Below the pieces are notes generated by a model. It made no database searches, was not told the DNA's origin, and worked only from the letters and a program-made list of their open reading frames with translations. Made by a program: the position numbers and the translations under genes. A stretch of DNA of 64,000 bases, taken from G963704535 sp963704535. GTDB lineage: Bacteria > Chloroflexota > Chloroflexia > Chloroflexales > Roseiflexaceae. Location: assembly GCA_963704535.1 (NCBI GenBank), contig OY969916.1, positions 2,914,001 through 2,978,000 of the forward strand, written 5' to 3'. Positions 1-8,995 of the stretch are shown one piece after another (the first letter of the stretch is position 1; the number at the start of each line of letters is the position of its first letter).

Positions 1-46
1 TCAACACCAGGAGCAAACCGAGAAAGAAACGGAACGTCGTACGCAT
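1..46 (-). CDS. N-terminus of a secreted or membrane protein (cut by window edge)
   Basis: Reading leftward from an ATG at 46 gives MRTTFRFFLGLLLVL, two basic residues followed by a hydrophobic run, the start of a signal peptide or membrane anchor. A good ribosome binding site (AAAAGGAGT) lies at 52-60. Only 15 residues are inside the window, so no family can be named. Confidence 0.5.
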   Translation of the reverse strand, partial: MRTTFRFFLGLLLVL

Positions 47-52
47 GGCAAA

Positions 53-151
53 CTCCTTTTACGTCAAGGTCAATACAACTTGTCACCTTCTCCCTTTCTC
101 TGCTTACAAGCTCCGCATTGCACACTCCTTTTACGGCAAGGCAATATAACA
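53..151. repeat. Imperfect direct repeat containing a ribosome-binding-site-like word
   Basis: The segments at 53-79 and 126-151 share the pattern CTCCTTTTACG-CAAGG-CAATA. The first includes the ribosome binding site of the leftward gene ending at 46, so the second may be a duplicated upstream leader. The rest of the stretch from 152 to 430 shows no convincing gene. Confidence 0.4.
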
Positions 152-434
152 CCCTGACGCATGGCATACAGGGGCCGTCGTGATGGCGCTATGTGCCATC
201 ACTCCTCAAGTCGAACTGCGAACAGTTGTCCTTGTGGGGGTTGTGGAGGACCATATCAACGGCTGTGTGGGTGGTCAATATATAGCATACCCAAGATGGA
301 GCAAAAAATCTGGTGCAAATATGTATCAAAAAATATCAATTCTGGATTGACTTTCTTCAATACACCTGCTATACTCGTGGATAGTATATTGGTGTCCTTC
401 AATATATCGGCTGTTCCTATTGTCACAGGAGTTC

Positions 435-559
435 TATGGTTGAAAGGGGTTCTTGAGGGGCAGCCCCTCAAACTCCCCTTCTTAAATAAACTCTAAACGT
501 GGTTGAAAGGGGGTTCTTGAAGGGGTGCCCCCTCAAACTCCCCCTTCTTAAACAGACTC
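435..559. repeat. Two copies of palindromic repeat family A
   Basis: Two adjacent units (435-490 and 500-559) share the layout GGTTGAAAGGGG, TTCTTGAGGGGCAGCCCCTCAA and CTCCCCTTCTTAAA. The centre is a G-run/C-run hairpin. The same family occurs at 13226-13288, 49577-49674, 50526-50625 and around 52125-52229; the longer copies end in AGAGACTG / CAGTCTCT inverted repeats. The second unit is interrupted by the ISH3-like element at 559. Confidence 0.75.
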
Positions 560-1830
560 AGTAGATCACAGGTTTGATTAGGAGGACATAAAATGTAGGT
601 TCGCTGATTGCAGCAGGGATCTTCCAAAGCCGAAAGGAGGACCCTGATGCGCGAACCTACATCCAGCCAGCCGATTTGCCTGACCGACCAGCAGACCTTG
701 CATGATACCATACTCGTGGGGCAGCAGCACATCCCACTCAGCGCCAATGGCTATCGTTGCCAGACTGATGATTTGTGGCGCATTTTGCTGGCTGCCGCCG
801 CAAACAAAACCACCATCGAGGCCACCTGTGCTGATTTGGAACGTGCGCCCGATGCCAATACTGTGCGCGGCTATTTGAATGAGCAGTTGCCGCCCTCTGC
901 TATACCCAAGCTGGAACAGCAGTTGAATGACTTGTTGCGTAGCTTGCTCCCCGACTGGCTGCGTGCTCGTCCACAAGAGATCGCGGTTGACTTCCACGAT
1001 GAACCCTACTATGGCCGCGACCATCCCGATGATGTGGACAATTGGGTCTGTCGTGGCGAAGCAAGGGCAGGTACCACGCGCTTTTATCGCTGTGCGACCG
1101 CTTATCTGTTGCGGCAGGATGTGCGGCTGACGCTGGCAGTCGTGTTTATCAAGCCCAAAATGGACAAGGTCAGCGTGCTGGCGAGCTTGCTCAAAGCACT
1201 CAAGGACGCTGACCTGACCATCAAGTGCTTGTACGCAGATAAGGCGTTTTGTAGCATTGAGGTCGTGCGCTACTTGAAGAGCCAGCGCATTGCGGCCATT
1301 ATTGCCATGCCGATACGTGGCAAGCAGGGCGGCACGCGCAAGCTGTGTCGCGGAGGCAAGAGCCATTGGACCAGCTATACGATGCAGAGTGCTGAACACG
1401 GCAGCATCAGGGTGGTGGTGGCGGTCGGTGCGTACCTATCAACGCCGCCGTTCGGGGCAGCGACATCTGTGCTGGTTGCTGTACGTGTGCCTGCAAATAA
1501 GCGGAAAGGTGGTGCGGGTGAGGCGACGGTATCGGCGCCGGTTTGGGATAGAGAGTGGCTACCGACTGATGGAGCAGGTGCGAGCGCGCACGACCTCGCC
1601 GAACCCGGCGCTGCGCTTCCTGTTGATGGGAGTGGCGTTGTTGATTGTGAATGTGTGGATACGTTTGCATTGGCTGTTCCTGCGACTGAGGGGGCGAGGA
1701 CCACGGCGCGTCGCGCGCTGGCGCTTTCGACTGGAGCGCATGACGCGCTTTCTGATACACGCGATTGAGCGTTTCTATGGCGTCGTCACCATCGTCAAGC
1801 CAGCACCTATTTAACATCTGTGATCTACTG
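559..1830 (+). mobile_element. ISH3-like insertion sequence with terminal repeats and target duplication
   Basis: Terminal inverted repeats begin CAGTAGATCACAG at 559 and match the reverse complement at the right end (to 1830). Both sides are flanked by AGACT (554-558 and 1831-1835). Removing the element and one AGACT restores TTAAACAGACTCTAAACG, the normal tail of a family A repeat, so the empty site can be read directly. Length is about 1.27 kb with one transposase gene. ISH3-family elements are known for 4-5 bp duplications, which fits. The exact edge is uncertain by one or two bases because the duplication and repeat end share letters. Confidence 0.85.
647..1814 (+). pseudogene. ISH3-like family transposase, one-base frameshift
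   Basis: DDE transposase of the element at 559-1830. The first part carries the acidic motif AVDFHDEPYYG and, near LYADKAF, the second acidic residue. The C-terminal part, in another frame from about 1428, carries RFGIESGYR with the catalytic glutamate, then a hydrophobic segment. The frames join cleanly if one G is dropped from the GG at 1427-1428, giving a continuous AVVRTYQRRRSGQ. I start it near 647, after AAAGGAGG; an upstream start at 608 is also open. As read the protein loses its catalytic glutamate and should be inactive. A programmed shift is unlikely because there is no obvious slippery heptamer and the direction is +1. Confidence 0.8.
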
Positions 1831-1854
1831 AGACTCTAAACGATAAGGCAGACC

Positions 1855-2220
1855 ATGGCTGAAATACTCACGTTCCAAGACTATCAGACTCCGGCATCCT
1901 GCTGCACCCCTCCCACGCCGGCAGAGTTAAGCACCGAAGCCTTTCAGCAGATCACTGCCGACCTGCAACTGCTGGGGCATCCTATCCGGCTGCAAATTCT
2001 CACCATCCTTGCACAGAGCGCTGATCGTGTGTGTGTCTGTGAGCTTGAGGCGGCGGTGCCTGTGAAACAGCCGACGGTCTCGCATCACCTGAAGTTGCTC
2101 CGTGAAGCTGGGTTGATCGACTGCGAGCGCCGGGGCTTGTGGGCCTACTACTTCGTCAATCGTGATGCGCTGGCTCACATCCGTGTACGCACCGCCGATC
2201 TCTTTGCACGCCTTGGCTAG
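1855..2220 (+). CDS. arsR: ArsR/SmtB-family metalloid-responsive repressor
   Basis: Winged-helix repressor of 121 aa that would release operator DNA on binding As(III) or a similar ion. The core PIRLQILTIL helix, the CVC motif at residues 60-62 (the classical ArsR metalloid site, RVCVCELE) and the recognition helix QPTVSHHLKLL are all present. An extra Cys pair at residues 16-17 lies in the N-terminal extension and might add a thiol ligand. The start is preceded by AAGGCAG. The flavoprotein gene follows about 50 bp downstream on the same strand, which fits an arsenic operon. The ISH3-like element inserted just upstream may have displaced the native promoter. Confidence 0.9.
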   Translation: MAEILTFQDYQTPASCCTPPTPAELSTEAFQQITADLQLLGHPIRLQILTILAQSADRVCVCELEAAVPVKQPTVSHHLKLLREAGLIDCERRGLWAYYFVNRDALAHIRVRTADLFARLG

Positions 2221-2269
2221 CGCTCTTTTTTGTTCGCTATATCGATGTATGTCAATATCGAAAGGAGTC

Positions 2270-3808
2270 ATGACCGTGAATCAATCCAAGCTGCCTATAG
2301 TCGTGATTGGCGCCGGCCCGGTTGGGTTGGCCGCTGCCGCCCACCTATCCGAGCGACAGTTGCCGTTTGTGGTACTTGAGGCCAGCCCGCGCGTCGGACA
2401 CAACCTCCTCAGTTGGGGCCATGTGCAGTTGTTCTCGCCCTGGAGCGAGACGATCGACGCCGTAGCGGCGCGACTGCTGACCTCCAGGGGCTGGGAGCAG
2501 CCCGATCCGTCCTCCTACCCCAGCGGGCAGGCGCTGGTCGAGCGCTACCTTGTGCCACTGGCGGCGCACCCGGCGATTGCGCCCCACCTGCGGCTGAACC
2601 AGCGCGTTACGGCGATCACTCGCGCCGGTGTCGATAAGCTGACGAATGCGGGGCGCGAACAGGCGCCGTTTGTGCTGCACGTCACCGGCTCAGATGGGCA
2701 AGAGGACACGATCGTCGCCCGCGCGGTGATCGATGCTTCGGGCACCTGGTCGAAGCCCAACCCGCTGGGCGCCGGCGGCGTCCCTGCGCCGGGCGAGCGC
2801 ACATTGGCCCACCAGATCTTCTACGGCATCCCGGATGTACGTGGGGCGCTGCGCGAGCGCTACGCCGGCAAGCGCGTGCTGGTCGCCGGCAGCGGCCACT
2901 CGGCCTTCAATGCCATCCTCGACCTGGCCGCGCTGGCGACCGAGGCGCCGGGCACCGCGATCACCTGGGTGGTGCGGCGTGGCTCGATGGACCGTGCCTA
3001 TGGCGGCGGCGAGAACGATGCCCTGCCGGCGCGCGGCGCGCTGGGCCAGCGGGTGCGAGCGTTGATCGAGCGCGGTGTCATACAACTGGTCGCCGGGTGG
3101 CGCACCGATCGCCTCCAGGACACGCCCGACGGCATTGTTGTCATGGCTGGCGGCCACATGCTGCCACCAGTTGACGAGATCGTCGTGGCGACCGGGCTGC
3201 GGCCCGACATGGCGATGCTGGGCGAGCTGCGCCTGAACCTCGATCCGGCAGTCGAGGCACCCGCCGTGTTGGCGCCGCTGATCGACCCCAACGTCCACAG
3301 TTGCGGCACCGTTCGCCCGCACGGCGTCGATGAGTTGTCGCATCCTGAGCCGGATTTTTACATTGTCGGGATGAAAAGCTATGGCCGCGCGCCGACGTTC
3401 CTGCTGTTGACCGGCTACGAGCAGGTGCGCTCGGTCGTCGCGGCGCTGGCGGGCGACTGGGAGGCTGCACGCAGGGTCGAGCTGGTGCTGCCCGAAACTG
3501 GCGTCTGCTCTGGGCCGGTGGCTGCTGGTGGGAGCATCACTGCCGGGGCGAGTTGCTGCGGGCCGGTTGCAGTCGCGCCGACACGTACTGAGGCGATCAC
3601 GCTGACGCCGGTGGGCACCAGAGCGCCGATTACGGTCGTGCCGGTCGCTGTCGGAGCGCCAGATATTGCGCTCTCGCCCCTCGCAACTGTGGCAGAGGCG
3701 GCAGGCTGCTGCGCCACCAGCGTGCAGGCGACCTGCTGCGAGCCGGAGGCAAAAGATGCGTGCTGTGGTGGGCCAAAGTCGACATCGTCGTCGTGTGGCT
3801 GCCAGTAG
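2270..3808 (+). CDS. FAD-dependent oxidoreductase with Cys-rich tail, ArsO-like
   Basis: Flavoprotein of 512 aa. The N-terminal dinucleotide motif IGAGPVGLAAA (about residues 13-23) binds FAD; a second Rossmann motif, VLVAGSGHSAFNA, is about 200 residues in; ATG near VVATGLRP is typical of the class. The last 35 residues are Cys-rich (CCATS, CCEPE, CCGGP, CGC), resembling metalloid-binding tails. Directly downstream of arsR, it most likely acts on arsenic compounds or protects against them (ArsO-like monooxygenase); the substrate is not proven by sequence. Start chosen at 2270 because AAAGGAG lies at 2261-2267; an in-frame ATG at 2249 has no such site. Confidence 0.8.
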   Translation: MTVNQSKLPIVVIGAGPVGLAAAAHLSERQLPFVVLEASPRVGHNLLSWGHVQLFSPWSETIDAVAARLLTSRGWEQPDPSSYPSGQALVERYLVPLAAHPAIAPHLRLNQRVTAITRAGVDKLTNAGREQAPFVLHVTGSDGQEDTIVARAVIDASGTWSKPNPLGAGGVPAPGERTLAHQIFYGIPDVRGALRERYAGKRVLVAGSGHSAFNAILDLAALATEAPGTAITWVVRRGSMDRAYGGGENDALPARGALGQRVRALIERGVIQLVAGWRTDRLQDTPDGIVVMAGGHMLPPVDEIVVATGLRPDMAMLGELRLNLDPAVEAPAVLAPLIDPNVHSCGTVRPHGVDELSHPEPDFYIVGMKSYGRAPTFLLLTGYEQVRSVVAALAGDWEAARRVELVLPETGVCSGPVAAGGSITAGASCCGPVAVAPTRTEAITLTPVGTRAPITVVPVAVGAPDIALSPLATVAEAAGCCATSVQATCCEPEAKDACCGGPKSTSSSCGCQ

Positions 3809-3810
3809 CA

Positions 3811-3922
3811 AGGAGCAATCGGCGTGCGTGACCAGATGCCATTAGCCGAAGGGAAAGCACGGTAACAAAAACCCGCTGAAAGCCGTCGAACGCAAAGTTG
3901 TAGGGGCGGTTCGTACACCGCC
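3811..3922 (+). other. Short orphan start after the flavoprotein; possible gene remnant
   Basis: After AAGGAG, a GTG at about 3823 opens a 13-codon frame (MRDQMPLAEGKAR) ended by TAA. Together with the short frame at about 5364-5452 that ends in KSRTKR and stops, this could be the two ends of an arsenic-operon gene lost when the IS4-like element inserted. This is speculative. Confidence 0.2.
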
Positions 3923-5347
3923 CATGTGTATCAAGCTAATCTGACAGCAGGAGGCTCCTGTGGCATCATGTCCGATAGTTACCACTCATATGATGCAAGG
4001 AGCCTCCCGATGGCAACCATACCACAGGTGACACAAGCCATGCAAACCGTCCTGACCACCGTAGCCGATGCTGCCGCACGCGCCACCGGCTTCGTGCAAC
4101 GCTGCTCCAAGATGACTGGTGCGCTGTTCACCCAGACCTTGGTCTTGGGCTTTCTGGCCAATCCCGAAGCCACCCGCGAAGAACTGGCCCAGACCGCTGC
4201 TGCCTTGGGCCTGACCATTTCGCCCCAAGGCCTCGACCAGCGCTTGACCGAGGTCGGCGCCGACCTGTTTCCTCGAGGTGCTCGATGCCGCCACCTCCTC
4301 CGTCCTGGCCGCTGACCCTCTCGCTCTGCCTGTGCTCTCCCGTTTCAACAGCGTCTTTATCCAAGACAGCACGCTGATTAGTTTGCCCAGCACCTTGGCA
4401 CATATCTGGCGCGGCAGCGGCAACCAGAATACTCACAGCGACGCGGTCGCGCGCTTGAAACTCAGCGCGCGCCTCGATTTGACCACTGGCGCGCTGAACG
4501 GACCCTTCACCGATCACGCTCTGACCTCCGATCGCGCGCTGCTGGTGCAGGAACAGCCGATAGGTGCAGGCGCCTTGCGGATTGCCGACCTGGGCTTTTT
4601 CGACCTGGAGGTGTTGCACAACATTGGTCAGGACAATGGCTACTGGCTGACCAGGGTGCAGATTACCACGGCTATGACTGACCAGGACGGTCGACGCCTC
4701 GATCTGCCGAGCTTTTTGGTCGCGCAACAGAGTGCCACGGTGGATGTGCCGATCCGCTTGGGCGCAAAGAAGCAGTTGCACTGCCGGTTGCTGGCGATGC
4801 GTGTGGCGCAGGAAGTGGCTGATCGGCGGCGGCGACGGTTGCGTGAGGAGGCCAAACGGCGTGGACGGCAGCCCAACGCGGTGCAGATGGCGGTGGCGGA
4901 GTGGACGCTCTTTGTCACCAATGTGCCTTCTGAGCTGTTGAGTGTGCAAGAAGCGCTGGTATTGGGGCGCTGTCGCTGGCAAATCGAGTTGCTGTGGAAG
5001 TTGTGGAAGAGCCAGGGGCAGATCGATCAGTGGCGCAGTGCCAAAGCAGGAGCGATTCTGTGTGAGCTGTATGCCAAGCTGCTGGCGATGATAGTGCAAC
5101 ATTGGATCCTGCTGGTGGGATTGTGGGCGTATGCGGATCGGAGCTTGACCAAAGCGGCGGCGACAGTGCGCAAGCACGCGATCTGTCTGGCAATCGCGCT
5201 GCGATGCGAAGCTCGGTTGGCCGAGGCACTCGAGCTGATCGTCGGCTGTCTGGTGGGTGGTTGTCGCATCAATAAGAGCAAAAAGACGCCGCATACCTAT
5301 CAACTCCTGCTCGATCTGACTGAGGCTGCTTTAGCTTGATACACATG
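3923..5347 (+). mobile_element. IS4-family insertion sequence
   Basis: Terminal inverted repeats CATGTGTATCAAGCTAA are perfect over 17 bp (3923-3939 and, inverted, 5331-5347). The 1425-bp element holds one transposase gene filling it. It separates the arsR/flavoprotein pair from the minisatellite region. Flanking 20-bp direct repeats are described separately. Confidence 0.88.
4010..5339 (+). pseudogene. IS4-family transposase, one-base frameshift
   Basis: RNase H-like transposase. The first acidic residue is in FIQDSTLISLP, the second in LRIADLGFFD, and the Y-R-E-K-type signature is RWQIELLWKLWK with the R-3-E-6-K spacing intact. The N-terminal domain (4010 to about 4270) and the catalytic domain (from about 4273) are in different frames; dropping one C of the CC at 4271-4272 gives a continuous ADLFLEVLDAATS. 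The start at 4010 follows AAGGAG at 3998-4003. As it stands only a catalytic-domain fragment could be made. A +1 slip at TTT-C cannot be fully excluded. Confidence 0.82.
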
Positions 5348-5456
5348 GGGGCGGTTCGTACACCGCCCCTACCGTTGCCGATACGGACCGGCGGCCACGT
5401 CGGCGAGATGCCCGACTACGTGACGCTATTGAAATCCCGCACCAAGCGATGAGTCG

Positions 5457-5659
5457 CCTACATCGCCGTTCCCCCCATCTACATCGCCGTTCCCCCCATC
5501 TACATCGACGTTCCCCCCATCTACATCGACGTTCCCCCCATCTACATCGACGTTCCCCCCACCTGCATCGACGTTCCCCCCGCCTACATCGTCGTTCCCC
5601 CCGCCTACATCGTCGTTCCTCCCGCCTACGTCGTCGTTCCCAGGGCCTGCGATGTCGTA
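5457..5659 (+). repeat. 21-bp minisatellite, about 9.5 units
   Basis: Tandem units of CTACATCGACGTTCCCCCCAT drift gradually in sequence (CGCCG, CGACG, then CGTCG at the centre) across 5457-5659. Because 21 is divisible by three, both strands stay open (LHRRSPH repeats rightward), but there is no ribosome binding site or homologous domain, so I treat it as non-coding. There are no spacers, so it is not a CRISPR array. Confidence 0.85.
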
Positions 5660-5672
5660 CTACGGGCGATGC

Positions 5673-6074
5673 TCACGGTTTGCTCTCGGGCTTGATGTTC
5701 CAGATCATCCAACTCATCTTCCACTGGCCGCGCTCTTTTCGAAACATCCATAGCTCCCGCGAATGAGCCAGTGTGGGTGGGTCGCCATTAACCGGGTAGA
5801 TCTTGATCGCGGCCCTGCCGAGGACATAGCCGAACGATCCGAAGACCTTGATCTCGTCGGCTGTAAAGGTTGGATAGAAGCTTAGTGTCGCAAGCATCGC
5901 CGTGTAACCTTCGGCGACATCGGCCACCCCGAACCGATCGGCCCCATTTGCTGGGCACCAGATAATATCGTCCGTGAGCAGGCTGAGGTAGCCGGCGACA
6001 TCCCTCATCCGCACATTGGACGGCATAACTTCTTCAAAGATCTTTTTGAGCGCGGCTTCGTCTTTCGGGGACAT
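5673..6074 (-). CDS. NTF2-like / SnoaL-type protein
   Basis: A 133-aa cytosolic protein with the layout of the NTF2-like superfamily (SnoaL, ketosteroid isomerase, SgcJ/EcaC): an N-terminal helix, YLSLLTDDIIWCPANGADRFGV, and a C-terminal strand GQWKMSWMIWNIKP. Such cone-shaped folds bind small hydrophobic ligands or act as lyases or isomerases; the substrate is unknown. The start has AAGGAGG about 8 bp upstream. It stands alone, convergent with nothing recognisable. Confidence 0.75.
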   Translation of the reverse strand: MSPKDEAALKKIFEEVMPSNVRMRDVAGYLSLLTDDIIWCPANGADRFGVADVAEGYTAMLATLSFYPTFTADEIKVFGSFGYVLGRAAIKIYPVNGDPPTLAHSRELWMFRKERGQWKMSWMIWNIKPESKP

Positions 6075-6103
6075 GTATGGCCTCCTTCATGGCACTGCTT
6101 ACT

Positions 6104-6218
6104 AGAACACCGATAGAGAATCCGCGAATGGGGCGAATATTCGCGAATATATTGCCTCATATTCGCGTCGATTAGCGTTATTCGCGGATGGATCCGGAAT
6201 ACTCTACCGACGCTCTAG
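6104..6218. repeat. Family D inverted-repeat element, copy 1
   Basis: It begins AGAACACCGATAGAGAATCC and ends GGAATACTCTACCGACGCTC, so the ends are imperfect inverted repeats. The interior is rich in TTCGCG words. A second copy with the same order of blocks is at 36620-36740. The right end overlaps the stop codon of the M61 peptidase gene. Confidence 0.6.
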
Positions 6219-7986
6219 AGCACGGTCTCGATACCATGGAAGTTTTCGTAGAAGTCGAGCGGGAACTCTTGGCCCGGCGTTGGCTTGAACTCCTGGCCCA
6301 GCCAGGCTGCGATCCCGGCCGCCTGCTCATCGCTGCCGACCCAGGTGAGCCTACCGATCTGGGTGTGCTTCCCGACTGGGATGGTGTAGGTGCGCGATTG
6401 GCAGCCGCGTAGGACACCAAGGGTGACGGACGCTTCATTGGCGCAGACCCATTTGAGCCTATTCAGCGAGAACGGGTAGCCATTGATCGACGTAACCACA
6501 TCCTCCGGGGCGATGCCGCTTTGGCCGGCCGGGCTGGTATCGAGCACGCCGTAGATGCCAGGACCTGTGTCGCCCTGCATCACCAACCCGATGTAGGGCA
6601 CGGTCTCATCTTCGACGCTGAATCCCAGCCGTTGCAATTGCTCGACCAGCGAGAGGCTGCCCGGTTGCTCGGCCTCGCGGCCAGTTGCTCTTTGAGGCCG
6701 GGGTGCAGGCGCCCAAAGAAATCGCAGACATCGGCGGTGGTGTAGCCCAGGCCGCGGCCCACATACTCCTCGTAGAAGGCGCTGAACGCCCCGTCAAGCC
6801 CACTCCCACCGGCGTCGCCGCGCAGCACCGCATCCAGATTGAACGCGATCAGCATGCCTTTGTCGTAATAATCGATCGCGTTATTGACGCGGCCCGGATA
6901 CTTGGCGTGGTTGAGGTAGGTGGCCGCCGAGGAGTCCAGGGCGCTGACACGGCGATACGCCGGCAGCACCGCCAAATGCCGGTAGTAGTTCACCACCGCA
7001 CTGAAGAACTGCTGTGGAGAATAAACGCCGGTGCGGGTGCAGATCAGGAACTCGTAGTAGCGCGTGAACCCTTCCGCCACCCACAATCCTTCGGTGAAGC
7101 TCCCGTGGTAGAAATCGAGCTTGTCGAGCGGGGCCGGTCGCAGGCGGCGCACATTCCAGGCGTGGAACAACTCGTGAGCGCAGGTGCGTAGGCCGATCGC
7201 GTACTGGTCAGGGTCCGTAAATACATCAGGCCCCAGGCCGACCATGGTGCTGGTCAGGTGCTCCAGGCCCCAGTCGTCGTTTGGATCGAGCGAGAGGACA
7301 AAAGTATAGTCCTCAAACGGAAACGAGCCAAACATGTCGTGATAGGCCGCCGCGATCTGCACCAGGCCATCAACGAACTTGCCGACCTGCAACTCGAACC
7401 CGATGCCGCGGGTCACGAAGACATGGTGAAAATCGGTCCCGCGCACATTGCGGGTGATGCGATCGAAAGCGCCCATGATCACGGGCGTATCGAGCGGCAC
7501 TTCATAGCTGGGATACTCCCACGTCCAGGGCTCGACCTGGCGCGCACCGGAGGGGTGGTGCAGTTCCCAGCCTGCGGGCAGCTCGTAGGTGACGCGGCAG
7601 GCGCCCAGATGCGCCGGCGTATGCAGGTAGCGCGTGCCGAGCAGGACCCCGTACTGATCGTCGAGGATGCCGCAAGGCTCGCCGAAGTCGATTGACGAGC
7701 AGTAGGCCCTGTAGGTGATCCGCACGGCGCCGGCCCCACCACCGACGTGGTAGGCCTGCCAGCCCGCACGGTGGACGACTAGCGGGGCGCCGGTGTGCTT
7801 ATCGGCCGCTTTCAGCTCGAACACGTCGCGACCGAAGGTGTCGAACTCATAGTCACCCGGAACCCAGGTGGGCACCTCCAAGCGGATGGTTCCCTCGGCC
7901 GCCGGCCCCTCCAGGGTCATCTCCACTTCGATCTCGTGCCGGGCCGGCACAACGCGTACGTGATAAGCCACCGTTTGGTCGTCCAT
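6215..7986 (-). CDS. M61-family metallopeptidase with PDZ domain (frameshifted)
   Basis: A peptidase of the glycyl-aminopeptidase type (M61). The beta-rich N-domain is followed by the zinc site HELFHAWN and the third ligand in WVAEGFTRYYE, then a C-terminal PDZ domain (GPGIYGVLDTSPAGQSG, EDVVTSINGYPF). The last 150 residues are in another frame: adding one base near 6679 joins QLAA to EAEQPGSLSLVEQL and restores the usual length of about 590 aa. The start at 7986 follows GGAGGG. No signal peptide is seen. The break is either a sequence error or a recent mutation, since both halves are well preserved. Confidence 0.85.
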
Positions 7987-8002
7987 GGCGCCCTCCAACA
8001 AG

Positions 8003-8095
8003 ATGACAAGATGACAAGGTGAAAGGGTGAAAGGGTGACTACAACACGCAACACGTTTCACGTTTCACGCATCACGTTTCACACATCACATTCCA
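8003..8095. repeat. Short tandem-word array (GACAAG, GTGAAAGG, ACGTTTCAC)
   Basis: The gap between the M61 peptidase and the upstream leftward gene holds successive runs of short words: ATGACAAG, GGTGAAAGGGTGAAAGGG, then CACGTTTCAC. The same vocabulary recurs in other intergenic gaps of this window. Confidence 0.6.
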
Positions 8096-8829
8096 CCCGG
8101 CTCGCGGGAAGCGCACGGGTCCACGGCATTCAACATGTTGCCGGTGCTGAACCAGAAGGTCGCAGCCGCGCCGACCCGCAGCGGATTCTCGGTGCCCGGC
8201 AGGCCCTGGAACAGCACCTTGTACTCGTCCTCGGTCAGCGGGTTCTTGCACGGGATCGGCGTGCTGCCCAGCTCAACGAAGCTGACGTCGACGCCGGCCT
8301 GGAGCTGGCTCACCGAGATCCATGTGGGCACCTCGGGCAGCGTGAGCAGGTGCTGGTAATCCGGGTCCTGGGCGATGTAGTGGTCGAGGTGCGCCTCCTT
8401 GCCATCGCCGAAGAGCACGTACGTCAGGTGCTGCGGGCGGGGGATGTCGGTGTTGAAGTGCCGGTAGCGCACCACGCACTCGATCGTGACTTTGGCCTCC
8501 TTGACGATCTGCTCCGCCGGCGTGTCATTCACGTAGTCGCGGTAGATCCAGGCCGGGAAGCTGGTGATGGTGCCATTCGCCACATCGGGAAGGATGAACT
8601 GAAAGCTGTCGGTGTTGACGAGGTTGTACGGCTTGCCGGGGTTCTTGGCCTTGTCGGCCAGGTAGGTCTCCATGGCCGACCGATCCAGGCTGGCCCGCAA
8701 CGTCACCTGGTAGCGGTGGTCCTCTTTCGTGAACATGGGCATGTGAGACAAGTACAGCGTTGTCGTGCCGAGCATGAACATATTATGCGAGTTCGGAGTG
8801 TCGATGATCTGCGATGGGTCCTGGTCCAT
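8086..8829 (-). CDS. Conserved protein of unknown function in the LodA-like locus
   Basis: A 247-aa soluble protein without signal peptide or membrane segment. Visible landmarks are an N-terminal block HNMFMLGTTTLYLSHMPMF, a middle block VRYRHFNTDIPRPQHLTYVLFGDG, and a Cys near the C-terminus (IPCKNPLT). I recognise no domain with a known activity. Its ribosome binding site is strong (GGAGGAGG). It is the distal gene of the leftward run ferritin-like / LodA-like / LodB-like, so it probably serves that system. Confidence 0.65.
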   Translation of the reverse strand: MDQDPSQIIDTPNSHNMFMLGTTTLYLSHMPMFTKEDHRYQVTLRASLDRSAMETYLADKAKNPGKPYNLVNTDSFQFILPDVANGTITSFPAWIYRDYVNDTPAEQIVKEAKVTIECVVRYRHFNTDIPRPQHLTYVLFGDGKEAHLDHYIAQDPDYQHLLTLPEVPTWISVSQLQAGVDVSFVELGSTPIPCKNPLTEDEYKVLFQGLPGTENPLRVGAAATFWFSTGNMLNAVDPCASREPGGM

Positions 8830-8995
8830 CCTGGCCTCCTCCTAAGTGCTCTTCCAAGTGAGAGCGTAGGGAATAGATCACGGATCAGACGGATCGAACC
8901 GATGTGTACAGATCAGGAAAAGGCAAGTGTCCGTGGACATCCGCTCCATCCGTAGCATCCGTGTTCGGTGGTCAAACAGCTCCTTTGGAACTGCA

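Larger units (their letters stand above)
3903..5367. repeat. 20-bp direct repeat flanking the IS4-like element
   Basis: GGGGCGGTTCGTACACCGCC occurs at 3903-3922 and again at 5348-5367, immediately outside the insertion sequence. The word is itself an imperfect palindrome (GGGGCGGT / CACCGCCCC arms). It is either an unusually long target duplication or the element landed in, or between, copies of a small palindromic repeat. Confidence 0.8.

Noticed and set aside
161..496. 111-aa rightward frame
   Set aside because: No ribosome binding site and it runs into a palindromic repeat; no recognisable protein features.
1290..1814. Separate second gene in the ISH3-like element
   Set aside because: It contains only the transposase C-terminus in another frame; a one-base fix restores one protein.
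1415..4275. Programmed frameshifting in the two broken transposases
   Set aside because: Both need a +1 shift and neither has a typical slippery heptamer with a downstream structure; simple indels explain them, and non-transposase genes show the same fault.
5457..5659. CRISPR array
   Set aside because: Units are directly adjacent with gradual drift and no spacers or cas genes.
5449..5766. Open frame of LHRRSPH repeats
   Set aside because: It is the translation of the 21-bp minisatellite; no ribosome binding site, no known domain, and the other strand is equally open.
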